Assembly: GCA_016190055.1 (NCBI GenBank)
Contig: JACPRH010000025.1
Location: forward strand, 1 to 47,628
Direction of reading: 5' to 3'
Length of the DNA: 47,628 nucleotides
Origin: Nitrososphaerota archaeon
GTDB lineage: Archaea > Thermoproteota > Nitrososphaeria > Nitrososphaerales > JACPRH01
This document shows, in pieces, positions 32,281-40,579 of the stretch (the first letter of the stretch is position 1; each line of letters opens with the position of its first letter). Under the pieces are notes generated by a model. The model was not told the DNA's origin, searched no databases, and worked only from the letters and a program-made list of their open reading frames with translations. Both the position numbers and the translations under genes were made by a program.

Positions 32281-33465
32281 TTATTCGGCACCCGCGGGCA
32301 TTGGGTGAGATGCATGGCAGTCGTAGCATTGGACACCAAAGTGCGCTGTCGTACCCTCTGCGAAAAGCAGTGCGTGGCATGTGCCACATATCTGCTCCGC
32401 GTCGGTTGATAGGTTCATGCCGTGGCTGTAGTAAGGCTGGTTTCCGCTAGGTCCAGCTCGTTGTTCCTTTATCTGGCCGCTAGCAGCTAGGTCTATCATC
32501 TGTAATGTTGCGTGACAGAGTCCTTTACTGGAGGAACAGCTGTTCTTCTCAGCGACGGTACCCATGTATTCGATTGGTATGCCTCTATTGGGGAATTCTA
32601 CTTCATCGATTGTCCTTACATCATCCCAGACTGCGCTCATCTTGGTTACTGTGGCGTACTTTCCAGTGTGGAAGTTCCAGTAGTAGCTGCCTGCGAAGTT
32701 CGAGTAACCAGTTCCTGCAGTGTTGAGTGATGCCAAGTATTTAGCTGTGGTAGTGATGCTGAAGGGCTTGGTGCTAGTTGCGATGGTAGTTGTTGTACCG
32801 TCTGATGCTAAAGTTATGTTAGATGAGGTTACTGCGCTTGCTCCTTTGAGCGTGACGCTGAAGTAGTCAGGATATAGACCAGTGACGGTTGTTGTGTACG
32901 TGCCATTTCCGGTGAGAACTACATCGCCTGTATCAGTGTTATCTCCGTTGACGTCTAAGAACTTAAAGTTCGCTGTGAGAGTGTTTCCGGCTGCGGCTAC
33001 GACTGTTAATGTAATGGTAGACGAATTACTGAGTGCTGAGTCGGTCCATGTTGTTCCGGTGAAGCCTTTGCCGTATGGGAATTGGACTTGCTTGTAGCCT
33101 AGAGACCACCATTCACCAGCATATGCGTTAGCTGATGTGTTTTCATAGAATGGGTACCAGTCGGCCATTCCGAATGATTCCCATCGGTCTCGTTTTCCGT
33201 GGCATGAGATGCATGCGTAGGTTTCTGGTTGTGCGGCTAGAGCTGTGCTTTGTTTAGCAATGTCTTCAACAAGTTTCTGTCCGTGTCCTGATCCGACCAT
33301 TTCTTCATATTTGCCGTAGTGACATTTGAGACATGATGTTTCTCCTCTGCCCGTAATTGCGTGTGTGCCGTTGACTTCTTGCCCCAATGCACCGTACGCG
33401 CCGATTGCGAGTATGGTTGCAAATAGGGCGGCCAACACTATTTTTCTGTGATCCACGTAGGTCAC
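32281..33465 (-). CDS. exported multiheme cytochrome c with an inserted beta domain and one CX6CH site
   Basis: 394 residues. Signal peptide to about residue 28. Heme motifs: CLKCH (45-49), CISCH (85-89), CGTCH (360-364) and CYDCH (380-384), plus CSSSKGLCH (310-318), a two-Cys-His site with six residues between the cysteines. Residues about 140-245 are a beta-rich, Thr/Val-rich insertion that looks like an Ig-like fold, splitting the hemes into an N-terminal pair and a C-terminal group. No C-terminal membrane helix, so it is probably soluble or held by a partner. First gene of the operon; divergent from the tetraheme gene at 33741. Confidence 0.82.
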   Translation of the reverse strand: MTYVDHRKIVLAALFATILAIGAYGALGQEVNGTHAITGRGETSCLKCHYGKYEEMVGSGHGQKLVEDIAKQSTALAAQPETYACISCHGKRDRWESFGMADWYPFYENTSANAYAGEWWSLGYKQVQFPYGKGFTGTTWTDSALSNSSTITLTVVAAAGNTLTANFKFLDVNGDNTDTGDVVLTGNGTYTTTVTGLYPDYFSVTLKGASAVTSSNITLASDGTTTTIATSTKPFSITTTAKYLASLNTAGTGYSNFAGSYYWNFHTGKYATVTKMSAVWDDVRTIDEVEFPNRGIPIEYMGTVAEKNSCSSSKGLCHATLQMIDLAASGQIKEQRAGPSGNQPYYSHGMNLSTDAEQICGTCHALLFAEGTTAHFGVQCYDCHASHPMPAGAE

Positions 33466-33586
33466 GTCTTTTATATCCTGACAGATATCACATAAATTTG
33501 ATGTCTAAATATAACATTCCAATACATAATGCTGACAAGGGTAACGTATTAATTTAATTTGTAAGGGACGTGATAGTATCATGCAC

Positions 33587-33602
33587 ATGCATACAAATGC
33601 AT
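33587..33602. promoter_or_regulatory. paired ATGCAT sites in a divergent promoter
   Basis: ATGCAT occurs at 33587-33592 and 33597-33602, four bases apart, between the two divergent cytochrome genes. Because the motif is itself palindromic the pair forms both a direct and an inverted repeat. It could be a regulator site or chance in an AT-rich region. Confidence 0.25.
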
Positions 33603-33740
33603 TCAGATAACAAGTATTGGTAAGGATAAACACGTACAAAAAGTGATGCGTACAAACACATAATGGGTTTTTACCGGCCACGGTGTTTTTAGTACTTAAG
33701 ACATAAACGTACGTTAAGCGAATGAAAATTAAGATCAGAT

Positions 33741-34811
33741 TTGTGGGTAGTCTACCGTAATTCTTTCATAATATGCAGCGCATTAATATTAATCGGCTCA
33801 TTGGTGACTGACATTGCTTTCGCGGAGGAGGTTAAACCCCCAAAGGAGATGTCTGGATCTCATGCGACTATTCCCTGCAATTCATGCCACGGTGACGGCG
33901 TGTGGCACACCGCCAAAAAGAACGTTACAATATGCAGAAGCTGCCACGCTGACCAATGGGAGACTTTGACCAACAACAGTCCACACTCGGCACTGTTGAA
34001 TGAAGGATCAATCAGACGATACAACGTGAACTACACAACCAACTATTGTCTAACCTGCCACTCCCCACACAACAACAACTACCTGCGGATCGAAACAATA
34101 GACGAAAAAACCAGCTACTATGCCTTCAACGATTCAATGCAGCTCTGCCTCAACTGTCACTTTGGAGGCAGAAGCACACAAAAAACCTTTACAACTACAA
34201 CAGAAGCTAATACCACTACCACCACAAACACGACCACAACCACAACAGTAGCCAATACCGCTGCGCGTAGCAACTCAACCACTATGACGACCATTATCAG
34301 CACTGTAACGAATCAATCAACAACAACGTTGAACACGACAGTAACGACCAATAGTACTACAGTTAGCACCCTGACTAAGACTGCGAATACTACAGCTTTG
34401 CAGTCTCCAATGGTCTTGATCGTCCCATCTACATTATCGTTTCCACTCTCATCGTCAATGTCGATCAAAGGTTACTTGGTGCCGGCGGAAGCGAAAGCAG
34501 ACATCACTATCAAGAGCAGAGCTCTAGATTCTGAGTGGGAGGATGTTGGAGTCGTAAAGACGGATAGTGGCGGCAAATACGAGGTTGAATGGACACCCAC
34601 AGCCAAAGGAATATTTGAAATAATGGCCTCCTACGGCAATGTCAACAGCGAGCCGCAGACGATAACAGTTACGGGTAGCGAGAGCGGCGCATCTCAGGAT
34701 CCGTTCAGCTCACCTATCACTATAGCCGCCATAGCAGGCGTAGCATTGCTCGTACTAGCTGTATTCGTATTTAGCAGAAGGAATGTAAAGAGACAACCCT
34801 CGGCACCTTAG
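33741..34811 (+). CDS. stalked tetraheme cytochrome c (surface anchored)
   Basis: 356 residues from TTG 33741. Signal peptide to about 28, then the tetraheme head: CNSCH (46-50), CRSCH (65-69), CLTCH (103-107) and CLNCH (136-140), with conserved GVWHT and PHSALL histidines that may be distal ligands. Residues about 145-220 are a Thr/Asn stalk. An Ig-like domain (about 220-310, GGKYEVEWTPTAKG) follows, then a helix near 325-345 and RRNVKRQ. The head is shared with the genes at 36343 and 36981. Inferred role: a carrier mounted above the surface on a flexible stalk. The preceding ATG at 33722 is out of frame. Confidence 0.85.
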   Translation: MWVVYRNSFIICSALILIGSLVTDIAFAEEVKPPKEMSGSHATIPCNSCHGDGVWHTAKKNVTICRSCHADQWETLTNNSPHSALLNEGSIRRYNVNYTTNYCLTCHSPHNNNYLRIETIDEKTSYYAFNDSMQLCLNCHFGGRSTQKTFTTTTEANTTTTTNTTTTTTVANTAARSNSTTMTTIISTVTNQSTTTLNTTVTTNSTTVSTLTKTANTTALQSPMVLIVPSTLSFPLSSSMSIKGYLVPAEAKADITIKSRALDSEWEDVGVVKTDSGGKYEVEWTPTAKGIFEIMASYGNVNSEPQTITVTGSESGASQDPFSSPITIAAIAGVALLVLAVFVFSRRNVKRQPSAP

Positions 34812-34914
34812 CTCAGTGCGTCGAACAAACAATCTTCAATTAAACCCCTAACATGTTCGGGTTAGACTTAACTTGCATACATTCGTAAAGAATTGGTAGG
34901 AGTGTTTGTACTGA

Positions 34915-35658
34915 TTGGTTGCTAGTAAGATAGACCATCTGACCGAGATCTTGAAGCGGCTTGACGCGGGGGAGGACCCAGCTAAGGTGAAATCCGAGGC
35001 TAAGACCTTCCTCGGCTCGATTACTGAGACTGACCTTGTCGAGGCCGAGCAGCATCTTATGCAGTCAGATATCCCGCCTGAACAGATCCGGCATCTCTGC
35101 TCAGTCCACATGGAGATGCTTGGTAGTGAGCAGAACCGGCTGAAGACCAGCCTCGGGCAAGACCATGTAATCACTATGTTGATGACCGAGCATGATGTCA
35201 TCCTCAGCTTCCTAGACAACCTAGAGATAGTGAACCGGTCCATTCAGACAACTGGCGGCAGCAGTGAAGATCTTAAACAGCTGCAGAACATAGCGGAGCA
35301 TCTGTTAGGGGCGGAACCTCATCACCAGAGGGAGGAGCAGATTCTATTCCCAGAGCTAGAGAGGAGAGGCTTCTTCGGCCCGCCGCAGGTGATGCGGATG
35401 GAGCATCAGACTCTGCGAGGATATAAGAGGGAGATCAAGCGGATAGCTGAAAGTGCTGACATCAAAGATCCTAAAGTCAAGGCGAAACTTGACCAAACGT
35501 CCAAGGCACTGATCGTAACATTGCGAGACCACATCTTCAAGGAGAACAACATACTCTACCCGACAGCTCTGCAATCCATCAAGGGAGAAGAGGCCTGGAA
35601 CAAGATTAAGATGCAGTGCGACCAAGTAGGCTACTGCTGCTTCACACCGAACACCTAG
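34915..35658 (+). CDS. DUF438-hemerythrin protein
   Basis: 247 residues from TTG 34915. Residues about 5-75 match DUF438 (LTEILKRLDAGEDPAKVKSEAK, then IRHLCSVHMEML). From about 80 on, a hemerythrin HHE bundle: TEHDVILSFL, PHHQREEQILFPELERRG, MRMEHQTLRGY and LRDHIFKENNILYP, with the His and Glu residues that bind a di-iron centre. No PAS domain follows, unlike longer relatives. Such proteins sense or bind O2 or NO and iron. Located within the redox island, it could protect or report on it. A purine-rich GGTAGGAG lies upstream of the start. Confidence 0.8.
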   Translation: MVASKIDHLTEILKRLDAGEDPAKVKSEAKTFLGSITETDLVEAEQHLMQSDIPPEQIRHLCSVHMEMLGSEQNRLKTSLGQDHVITMLMTEHDVILSFLDNLEIVNRSIQTTGGSSEDLKQLQNIAEHLLGAEPHHQREEQILFPELERRGFFGPPQVMRMEHQTLRGYKREIKRIAESADIKDPKVKAKLDQTSKALIVTLRDHIFKENNILYPTALQSIKGEEAWNKIKMQCDQVGYCCFTPNT

Positions 35659-36342
35659 AGAAACGTCGATAACGAAGATGCATTTTCTTGCACACACAAT
35701 CCGGATTAGGTTGCACCGGTACTGTAAGAAGTGCATCTTGCCGCATGTTTATTTGTAAATATCTATTGTAGATACATCGTATTTGGGTTTTTGTACAGTG
35801 ATCTAGCAATATTTTGGATGTAACATTGCGGCTGGCTGATGCGAATCTTTCGCCGGCGAATAAAATATTATTAATTAATCGTAGAGAAACTGCTAATAAA
35901 CAGGTGCCTCTTCTGCATAAGACAACAGATAAGCAACCACTCTTCATTACAATTCTCATTGCAGCCGGCTTCACAAGATTTATGACTGAACTGGCAAGCG
36001 AAGCTGACTTGATGCTGGTCACGGCGGTGTCTTACTGAACTCATCTGGCTGCGGTGGCAAGCATGTTCATAGTCGCGCCCTTCTCCAAGTTTATTCATAT
36101 GTTGGGCCGCGCCCTCCTAAGGCTCTTCGAAAACGCGGAGTTATCTAATAGAGATCTTCAGTAACGATGCTGCCTACTCACTCTGTCGAGAGAAGCGCAG
36201 GAGCAGTCATCAGTATCCATGCATAGAAGATAGATGGATTCCTCTAATGATGAGGCTGAACTTGCAGCATTAGCGGGGCTGAGTGGTCGACCAGATGCTT
36301 TGTTATGGTCTGATCGACTGGTTTACCTTTCGCTACTCTGGC
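35659..36342. other. 684-base gap with a hairpin near its right end
   Basis: Short frames on both strands (such as 35814-36038) have no recognisable domain or conserved start context, so I leave them out. Near 36282-36322 there is an imperfect 14-bp hairpin (see separate entry). An ATTAATTAAT-rich stretch near 35868-35880 looks promoter-like, but no gene follows. Nothing else is recognised. Confidence 0.35.
36282..36322 (-). terminator. hairpin after the small tetraheme gene
   Basis: AGTGGTCGACCAGA (36282-36295) and TCTGATCGACTGGT (36309-36322) pair at 12 of 14 positions, counting two G-T pairs, around a 13-base loop. It follows the stop of the minus-strand gene at 36343 by about 20 bases. 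There is no strong T-run, so a terminator role is tentative. Confidence 0.3.
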
Positions 36343-36768
36343 CTAGAGGCCGTGGCATTTGAGGCAGAGACTCTTGTAGTCCGAGTAGGCGATTCGTACC
36401 GAGGTGCCGTTGGTGTATCTTAGGCTTAGGGAGTCAGGCTGGTGCGCGTTATGGCAGGTTACGCAGTATTTGACGCGGACTGTGCCGCTCGTCATCTGTA
36501 GCTGTCCTTCGAAGAAGAGGTTTGAGTGTTTGCTTCCTGTGACGGTGCTCCAGACGGCGGAGTGACAGGATTTGCAGATTGTTGCGTTGATGTTGGTTGT
36601 ATGCCATACGCCTTCTCCGTGACAGCTGCTGCATTGGAGCGCGGCGTGGGCGCCGGTTAGCCCTTTTGGCGCCTCGTTTTGTTGGGGTAAGGCGGAGGGA
36701 AGGGCTGGTATTACTGCGGAAACACTTAGGAGTGCAAGAAGAATCAGGACATATTTCCGACGAAACAA
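36343..36768 (-). CDS. small exported tetraheme cytochrome c, no stalk
   Basis: 141 residues: signal peptide to about 29, then the same tetraheme head as the neighbours, CSSCH, CKSCH, CVTCH and CLKCH, with GVWHT, SKHSNLF and HNAHQP. It ends eight bases after the last heme motif, so the Thr stalk, Ig-like domain and membrane helix of the two long paralogs are missing. It may be a soluble shuttle for the anchored forms, or a truncated copy. The end is clean (CLKCHGL then TAG) and the frame intact, which speaks for a genuine short form. Confidence 0.85.
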   Translation of the reverse strand: MFRRKYVLILLALLSVSAVIPALPSALPQQNEAPKGLTGAHAALQCSSCHGEGVWHTTNINATICKSCHSAVWSTVTGSKHSNLFFEGQLQMTSGTVRVKYCVTCHNAHQPDSLSLRYTNGTSVRIAYSDYKSLCLKCHGL

Positions 36769-36980
36769 CTTATATCTTATACGTAGAATATCTTGAGGTA
36801 TTGATATACTTTTCCATAAAACAGCGTTTCTATTACATAATATTAATCACTTTTATCCATATTATTGATGTTCGAGAATGCATAGTCACCCATAGGAATC
36901 TGCGCCCAGATCCTCCGAAATATCTCGGGGCTCTTCAGCCAGCTGCAGTGTTTCCGCTGAAGAGCTGTTTATCCACTCGC

Positions 36981-38021
36981 TCAAGCTTCCTTCTTCTTTT
37001 TCAGGAAGACGAATGCTGCGACGACCGCTACAGCCACCACAGCAGCTACTGCGACTAGGAAGAGCGGTGACGAGAATAAGCTGAGAAACAGGCTGGGAGC
37101 TCCTGTACCGGACTTTGCCTCTGAAACCATCACAGTGTAGATCCCGCTCTCAAGGTTGCCTGATGAAGCCATCAGCACGAAGTTGCCCACGGAGTTGGGT
37201 GTCCACGTGATCTCGTATTTCCCGTCAGTATCGGTTGTCACACGACCAAGAATATTCCAAGTGGTGTTTCCTTCAGATTTGCCCTTAACCACAACCTCGG
37301 TGCCTGCTGCTACGGGGTCAATTTGGCCTTGAAGCATCAGTGGGGAGGAGACGGGAGTAGCTAAGGCTGAGGGCACCAGTGACAGCGTCGTCCGCTTAGT
37401 TGTTGTTGTCGTGGTCGTAGTTGTTTCATTAGCGTTGGTTGACGTAGATGTTGTTGTCTTCGTGGTCAATGTGGCGTTACCACGTGTTGTTTCACTGAGG
37501 GTTGTTTTTGTCGTTGTAGTATTAGTGGTGTTAGTTCGCGCGGTGGTGTTGGTGTTTTGTGGCATGGTGTTTGTATTGGAGATGGGTCTAGCTCCGTCTG
37601 ACAGGGAGTGGCAGTTGAGGCAGAGCGGCATGACGTCTTCAAATTTGTAGTATGTTTCCTTACTGTCTTTGGCGGTGGTTATTCTGAGATAGTCGTTGTG
37701 GTGCGGATCGTGACAGGTTTCGCAGTACTTGACTTGGAAGGTGCTGCCGTCACGATCGATTGTACCGTTTCGCATCAGCGCCATGTGCATGCTTTGCTTC
37801 GTTAGAGTGTCCCACTGGTCTTGATGACACTTTTGGCAGACCTTCACATCCTTGTTTGTGGTATGCCAGACACCTGTTTGATGGCACATTTCGCAGTCAA
37901 GTGAGGCGTGTTTGCCAGTTAACTGACCTTTAGGAGGTGTAACCTCCTGCGCAGAGACGGTGCCAACAGGTAAGACGGCGACTATAAACAGTAGAGTTAC
38001 GATTAAGGCGGCCAACCTCAT
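36981..38021 (-). CDS. stalked tetraheme cytochrome c (surface anchored), paralog of 33741
   Basis: 346 residues. Signal peptide ending SAQ at about 25. Head with CEMCH, CQKCH, CETCH and CLNCH, and GVWHT, SMHMAL and DPHHNDYLRI. Then a Thr/Asn stalk (about 145-215), an Ig-like domain with GKYEITWTPNSVGNF, and a C-terminal helix with KKKKEA. Domain order and residues follow the 33741 protein all through, so the two arose by duplication. Their stalks differ strongly in sequence and length, which fits fast change of low-complexity repeats. Confidence 0.87.
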   Translation of the reverse strand: MRLAALIVTLLFIVAVLPVGTVSAQEVTPPKGQLTGKHASLDCEMCHQTGVWHTTNKDVKVCQKCHQDQWDTLTKQSMHMALMRNGTIDRDGSTFQVKYCETCHDPHHNDYLRITTAKDSKETYYKFEDVMPLCLNCHSLSDGARPISNTNTMPQNTNTTARTNTTNTTTTKTTLSETTRGNATLTTKTTTSTSTNANETTTTTTTTTKRTTLSLVPSALATPVSSPLMLQGQIDPVAAGTEVVVKGKSEGNTTWNILGRVTTDTDGKYEITWTPNSVGNFVLMASSGNLESGIYTVMVSEAKSGTGAPSLFLSLFSSPLFLVAVAAVVAVAVVAAFVFLKKKKEA

Positions 38022-38297
38022 ACGAGACTACCTAACTACCGGAATGCATAACGATACCTATATACATTTTGGTAAATCCAGAAAAATCTCATCTACTAGC
38101 TCCTGTTCATCTAACGCATAATGTGATGCATTGCCATCATAATTGTAATTAACATATAACCATTAGCACTAATAAATGGTCGCCATGTATTGTAGATGCC
38201 TGAACGTAACCTTCAAACAGGCAAAAACTTGATTCTACCTAGTATTACGTACAGTGTCCTGCCAAATGCAGACCAAGAAAAAGAAAGGTTGGGGCAT

Positions 38298-38774
38298 TCA
38301 CCCAGGTATAGTGAACGTGAACGGCGGGAAGAACTGGGCGGGCAGAGTCACACCGAACAGGAGACCCACTACCACATTGATTACTATGAAAACCACCACA
38401 GCCAGTATTGCTATTGCGATTGCGCCGAGCCAGCCTGTTGCAAAGACCGCCTTATACACCCACAGCCAAGCTAAGAATGCTAAGATAAAGGCCCAGACGT
38501 AAACACCCTCATGAACAACTGCACCAAGAAAAAGATCCACAGCCACCAGTACCACAATGTAAACAATTGCACCCAGAAATGTAGCAGCCATGGCTCCACT
38601 AAGCGAAGCCCGTCCACCAGTCACAATTTCAGCCGCAAAGTATACCGGTAATGAGATGATTACCCAGAGTATTATCAGCCCCAATATAGTCACTATTAGG
38701 TTCGACGTCGAAAACGTAGTTATGATTGAGAGGTCCAGCAATTCCCTTCCTCCATATCTCATAACGTTAACCAA
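38298..38774 (-). CDS. four-helix integral membrane protein, unknown
   Basis: 158 residues with four strongly hydrophobic segments and few charged residues (VTILGLIILWVIISL, GAMAATFLGAIVYIVVL, WAFILAFLAWLWVY, IAIAILAVVVFIVINV). No motif recognised. It starts at ATG 38774 and lies on the same strand as the tetraheme gene downstream, 276 bases away, so co-transcription is uncertain. It may be a membrane partner in the redox island, but nothing in the sequence shows it. Confidence 0.6.
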   Translation of the reverse strand: MVNVMRYGGRELLDLSIITTFSTSNLIVTILGLIILWVIISLPVYFAAEIVTGGRASLSGAMAATFLGAIVYIVVLVAVDLFLGAVVHEGVYVWAFILAFLAWLWVYKAVFATGWLGAIAIAILAVVVFIVINVVVGLLFGVTLPAQFFPPFTFTIPG

Positions 38775-39045
38775 ATATTTAACTACTAATATGAAACCTT
38801 CAATATCAGATATTATAGAATATTCATCTATCCATCTAAGAACATTAAGAGATGTTTACTGCACCGGGGCTAAATAGATACTCGGCCCCGCAGCCAGCTA
38901 AGACTAACTAATATCGGCAGCTCTTTCATATTATAAATCATGCCAGAACTGAAACTTAATGTAATAAGAATATAACTTATGAAATCTTTCTGCCGAATTT
39001 ATAACTACCTAACAACCTATACATCATAAGTTGTTACCAATAACA

Positions 39046-40449
39046 ATGAATAAAAAATACATAGCTGGCATTGCATTCGCGTCAATAATCACAATCCTAG
39101 TCGCTACTTCAACATTAGGTCTGTTACCCGCATCCCTGGTGCAGGCTCAAGAGATGCAGAAGAGTCAAGTCCTCGATGACGCGCAGAACATGACTTTAGA
39201 AGGTATGAAGACCTTCCGATACGACACCTTCGGTGATGAAGAGTTCTGGGGTGGCGCTCTTAGGCTCCATCAAGCAATAGCGGGCGAAGCTAACGGCGGC
39301 GTAGGCCCAGGTGTAAGCCCTGAGACAGCTTTGGCGGTAGGCTTGAAGGTAGACGTAGACGCACTTCCTGAGGATCTGAAGAATGATCTAAAGGCAGGGA
39401 AAGTCAATCTTACTGATCCGGCTACCACAATAGCGCTACTCAAGCTTAATGCGGTCGTAGGTGTTACAGGATTCTTCAACAAGACTGAAGACATGAACAT
39501 GACACGCGAAAACTTCCCGTCTCAAATGAACAGGACAACAGGGACAACATTTACTTCAATAGGCATCCAGTGCGCTCTATGCCACTCAACAGTTGATGAC
39601 TCATTCGCGCCCGGCATAGGACACAGAATGGATGGGTGGGCTAACCGTGACCTAAATGTTGGGGACATAATAGCACTTGCACCTAACCTAAAACCTATAG
39701 CTGATATCCTAGGTGTAAACGAGACAACGGTAAGACAGATTCTTCACAGCTGGGGACCCGGAAAGTTCGACGCCGAACTCATACTAGACGGGAAAGCATT
39801 CACACCCGACAACAAATCAGCAGCAACATTGATCCCTCCCGCTTTCGGTTTAGCTGGTGTAAACCTTCACACATGGACAGGATGGGGCACCGTTACCTAC
39901 TGGAACGCCTTTGTAGCGAACCTGGAAATGCATGGAAAAGGAAGATTCTGGGATCCTCGCCTAAACAATTCAGCACAATTCCCCGTGGCCGCTAAAGCCG
40001 GTCTATGGAACGTATCAAGCCAAGATGAGGATAGAATTACACCTAAGCTGGCCGCTCTTCACTTCTATCAACTAGCACTTAAAGCGCCGAAGCCGCCAGA
40101 AGGCAGCTTCAACGAAACAGCAGCACAACGCGGAGACGAACTCTTCAGCGGCAAAGCAGGTTGCGCCAGATGTCACGTCGAGCCACTATGGACTGAGCCA
40201 GGCTGGAACATGCATAACGGTTCCGAAATAGGCATCGACAACTTCCAGGCAGATAGATCACCTGACAAAGCTTATCGTACAACACCATTAGCAGGTCTGT
40301 GGACACATCAGAAAGGAGGGTTCTACCACGACGGTCGATTCGCCACCCTGCTTAACGTAGTTGATCACTACGATCAATTCTTCGGTCTTAACTTGACTTC
40401 AACTGAAAAGAACGATCTGGTAGAATACCTGAAATCACTCCCAGATTAG
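39046..40449 (+). CDS. exported diheme cytochrome c (MauG/RoxA/di-heme peroxidase-like)
   Basis: 467 residues from ATG 39046; the longer frame begins five codons upstream without a ribosome-binding site. Signal peptide ends near VQAQ. The first heme site, CALCH, is about residue 176-180 and is followed by a conserved-looking HRMDGWANRDLNVG. The second, CARCH, near 373-377, lies in a standard cytochrome c domain: RGDELFSGKAGCARCH, then TTPLAGLWTHQKGGFYHDGRFATLLNVVDHY, whose layout is that of MauG, CcpA or RoxA-like di-heme enzymes. It may reduce peroxide or oxidise an organic substrate. No stalk or C-terminal helix. Single gene between the tetraheme group and an EF1A-like gene. Confidence 0.8.
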   Translation: MNKKYIAGIAFASIITILVATSTLGLLPASLVQAQEMQKSQVLDDAQNMTLEGMKTFRYDTFGDEEFWGGALRLHQAIAGEANGGVGPGVSPETALAVGLKVDVDALPEDLKNDLKAGKVNLTDPATTIALLKLNAVVGVTGFFNKTEDMNMTRENFPSQMNRTTGTTFTSIGIQCALCHSTVDDSFAPGIGHRMDGWANRDLNVGDIIALAPNLKPIADILGVNETTVRQILHSWGPGKFDAELILDGKAFTPDNKSAATLIPPAFGLAGVNLHTWTGWGTVTYWNAFVANLEMHGKGRFWDPRLNNSAQFPVAAKAGLWNVSSQDEDRITPKLAALHFYQLALKAPKPPEGSFNETAAQRGDELFSGKAGCARCHVEPLWTEPGWNMHNGSEIGIDNFQADRSPDKAYRTTPLAGLWTHQKGGFYHDGRFATLLNVVDHYDQFFGLNLTSTEKNDLVEYLKSLPD

Positions 40450-40579
40450 CATCAGTCATCATAGCCGAAACAAACGGAAAAAACAAGCTGTATATGGAGG
40501 AGGACGCATAAGCTGATCCGAGAAGCTAATTGCTCCTCCCTTTTCTTTTTTTAATCTCACAATCTGCAGGTGCAGATGG

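Noticed and set aside
33722-33740. ATG at 33722 as start of the tetraheme gene
   Set aside because: It is in another frame and stops after 12 codons; the signal peptide begins in the TTG frame.
35814-36038. 74-residue frame in the gap after the hemerythrin gene
   Set aside because: No domain or ribosome-binding site, and the minus-strand frames over the same bases are equally good.
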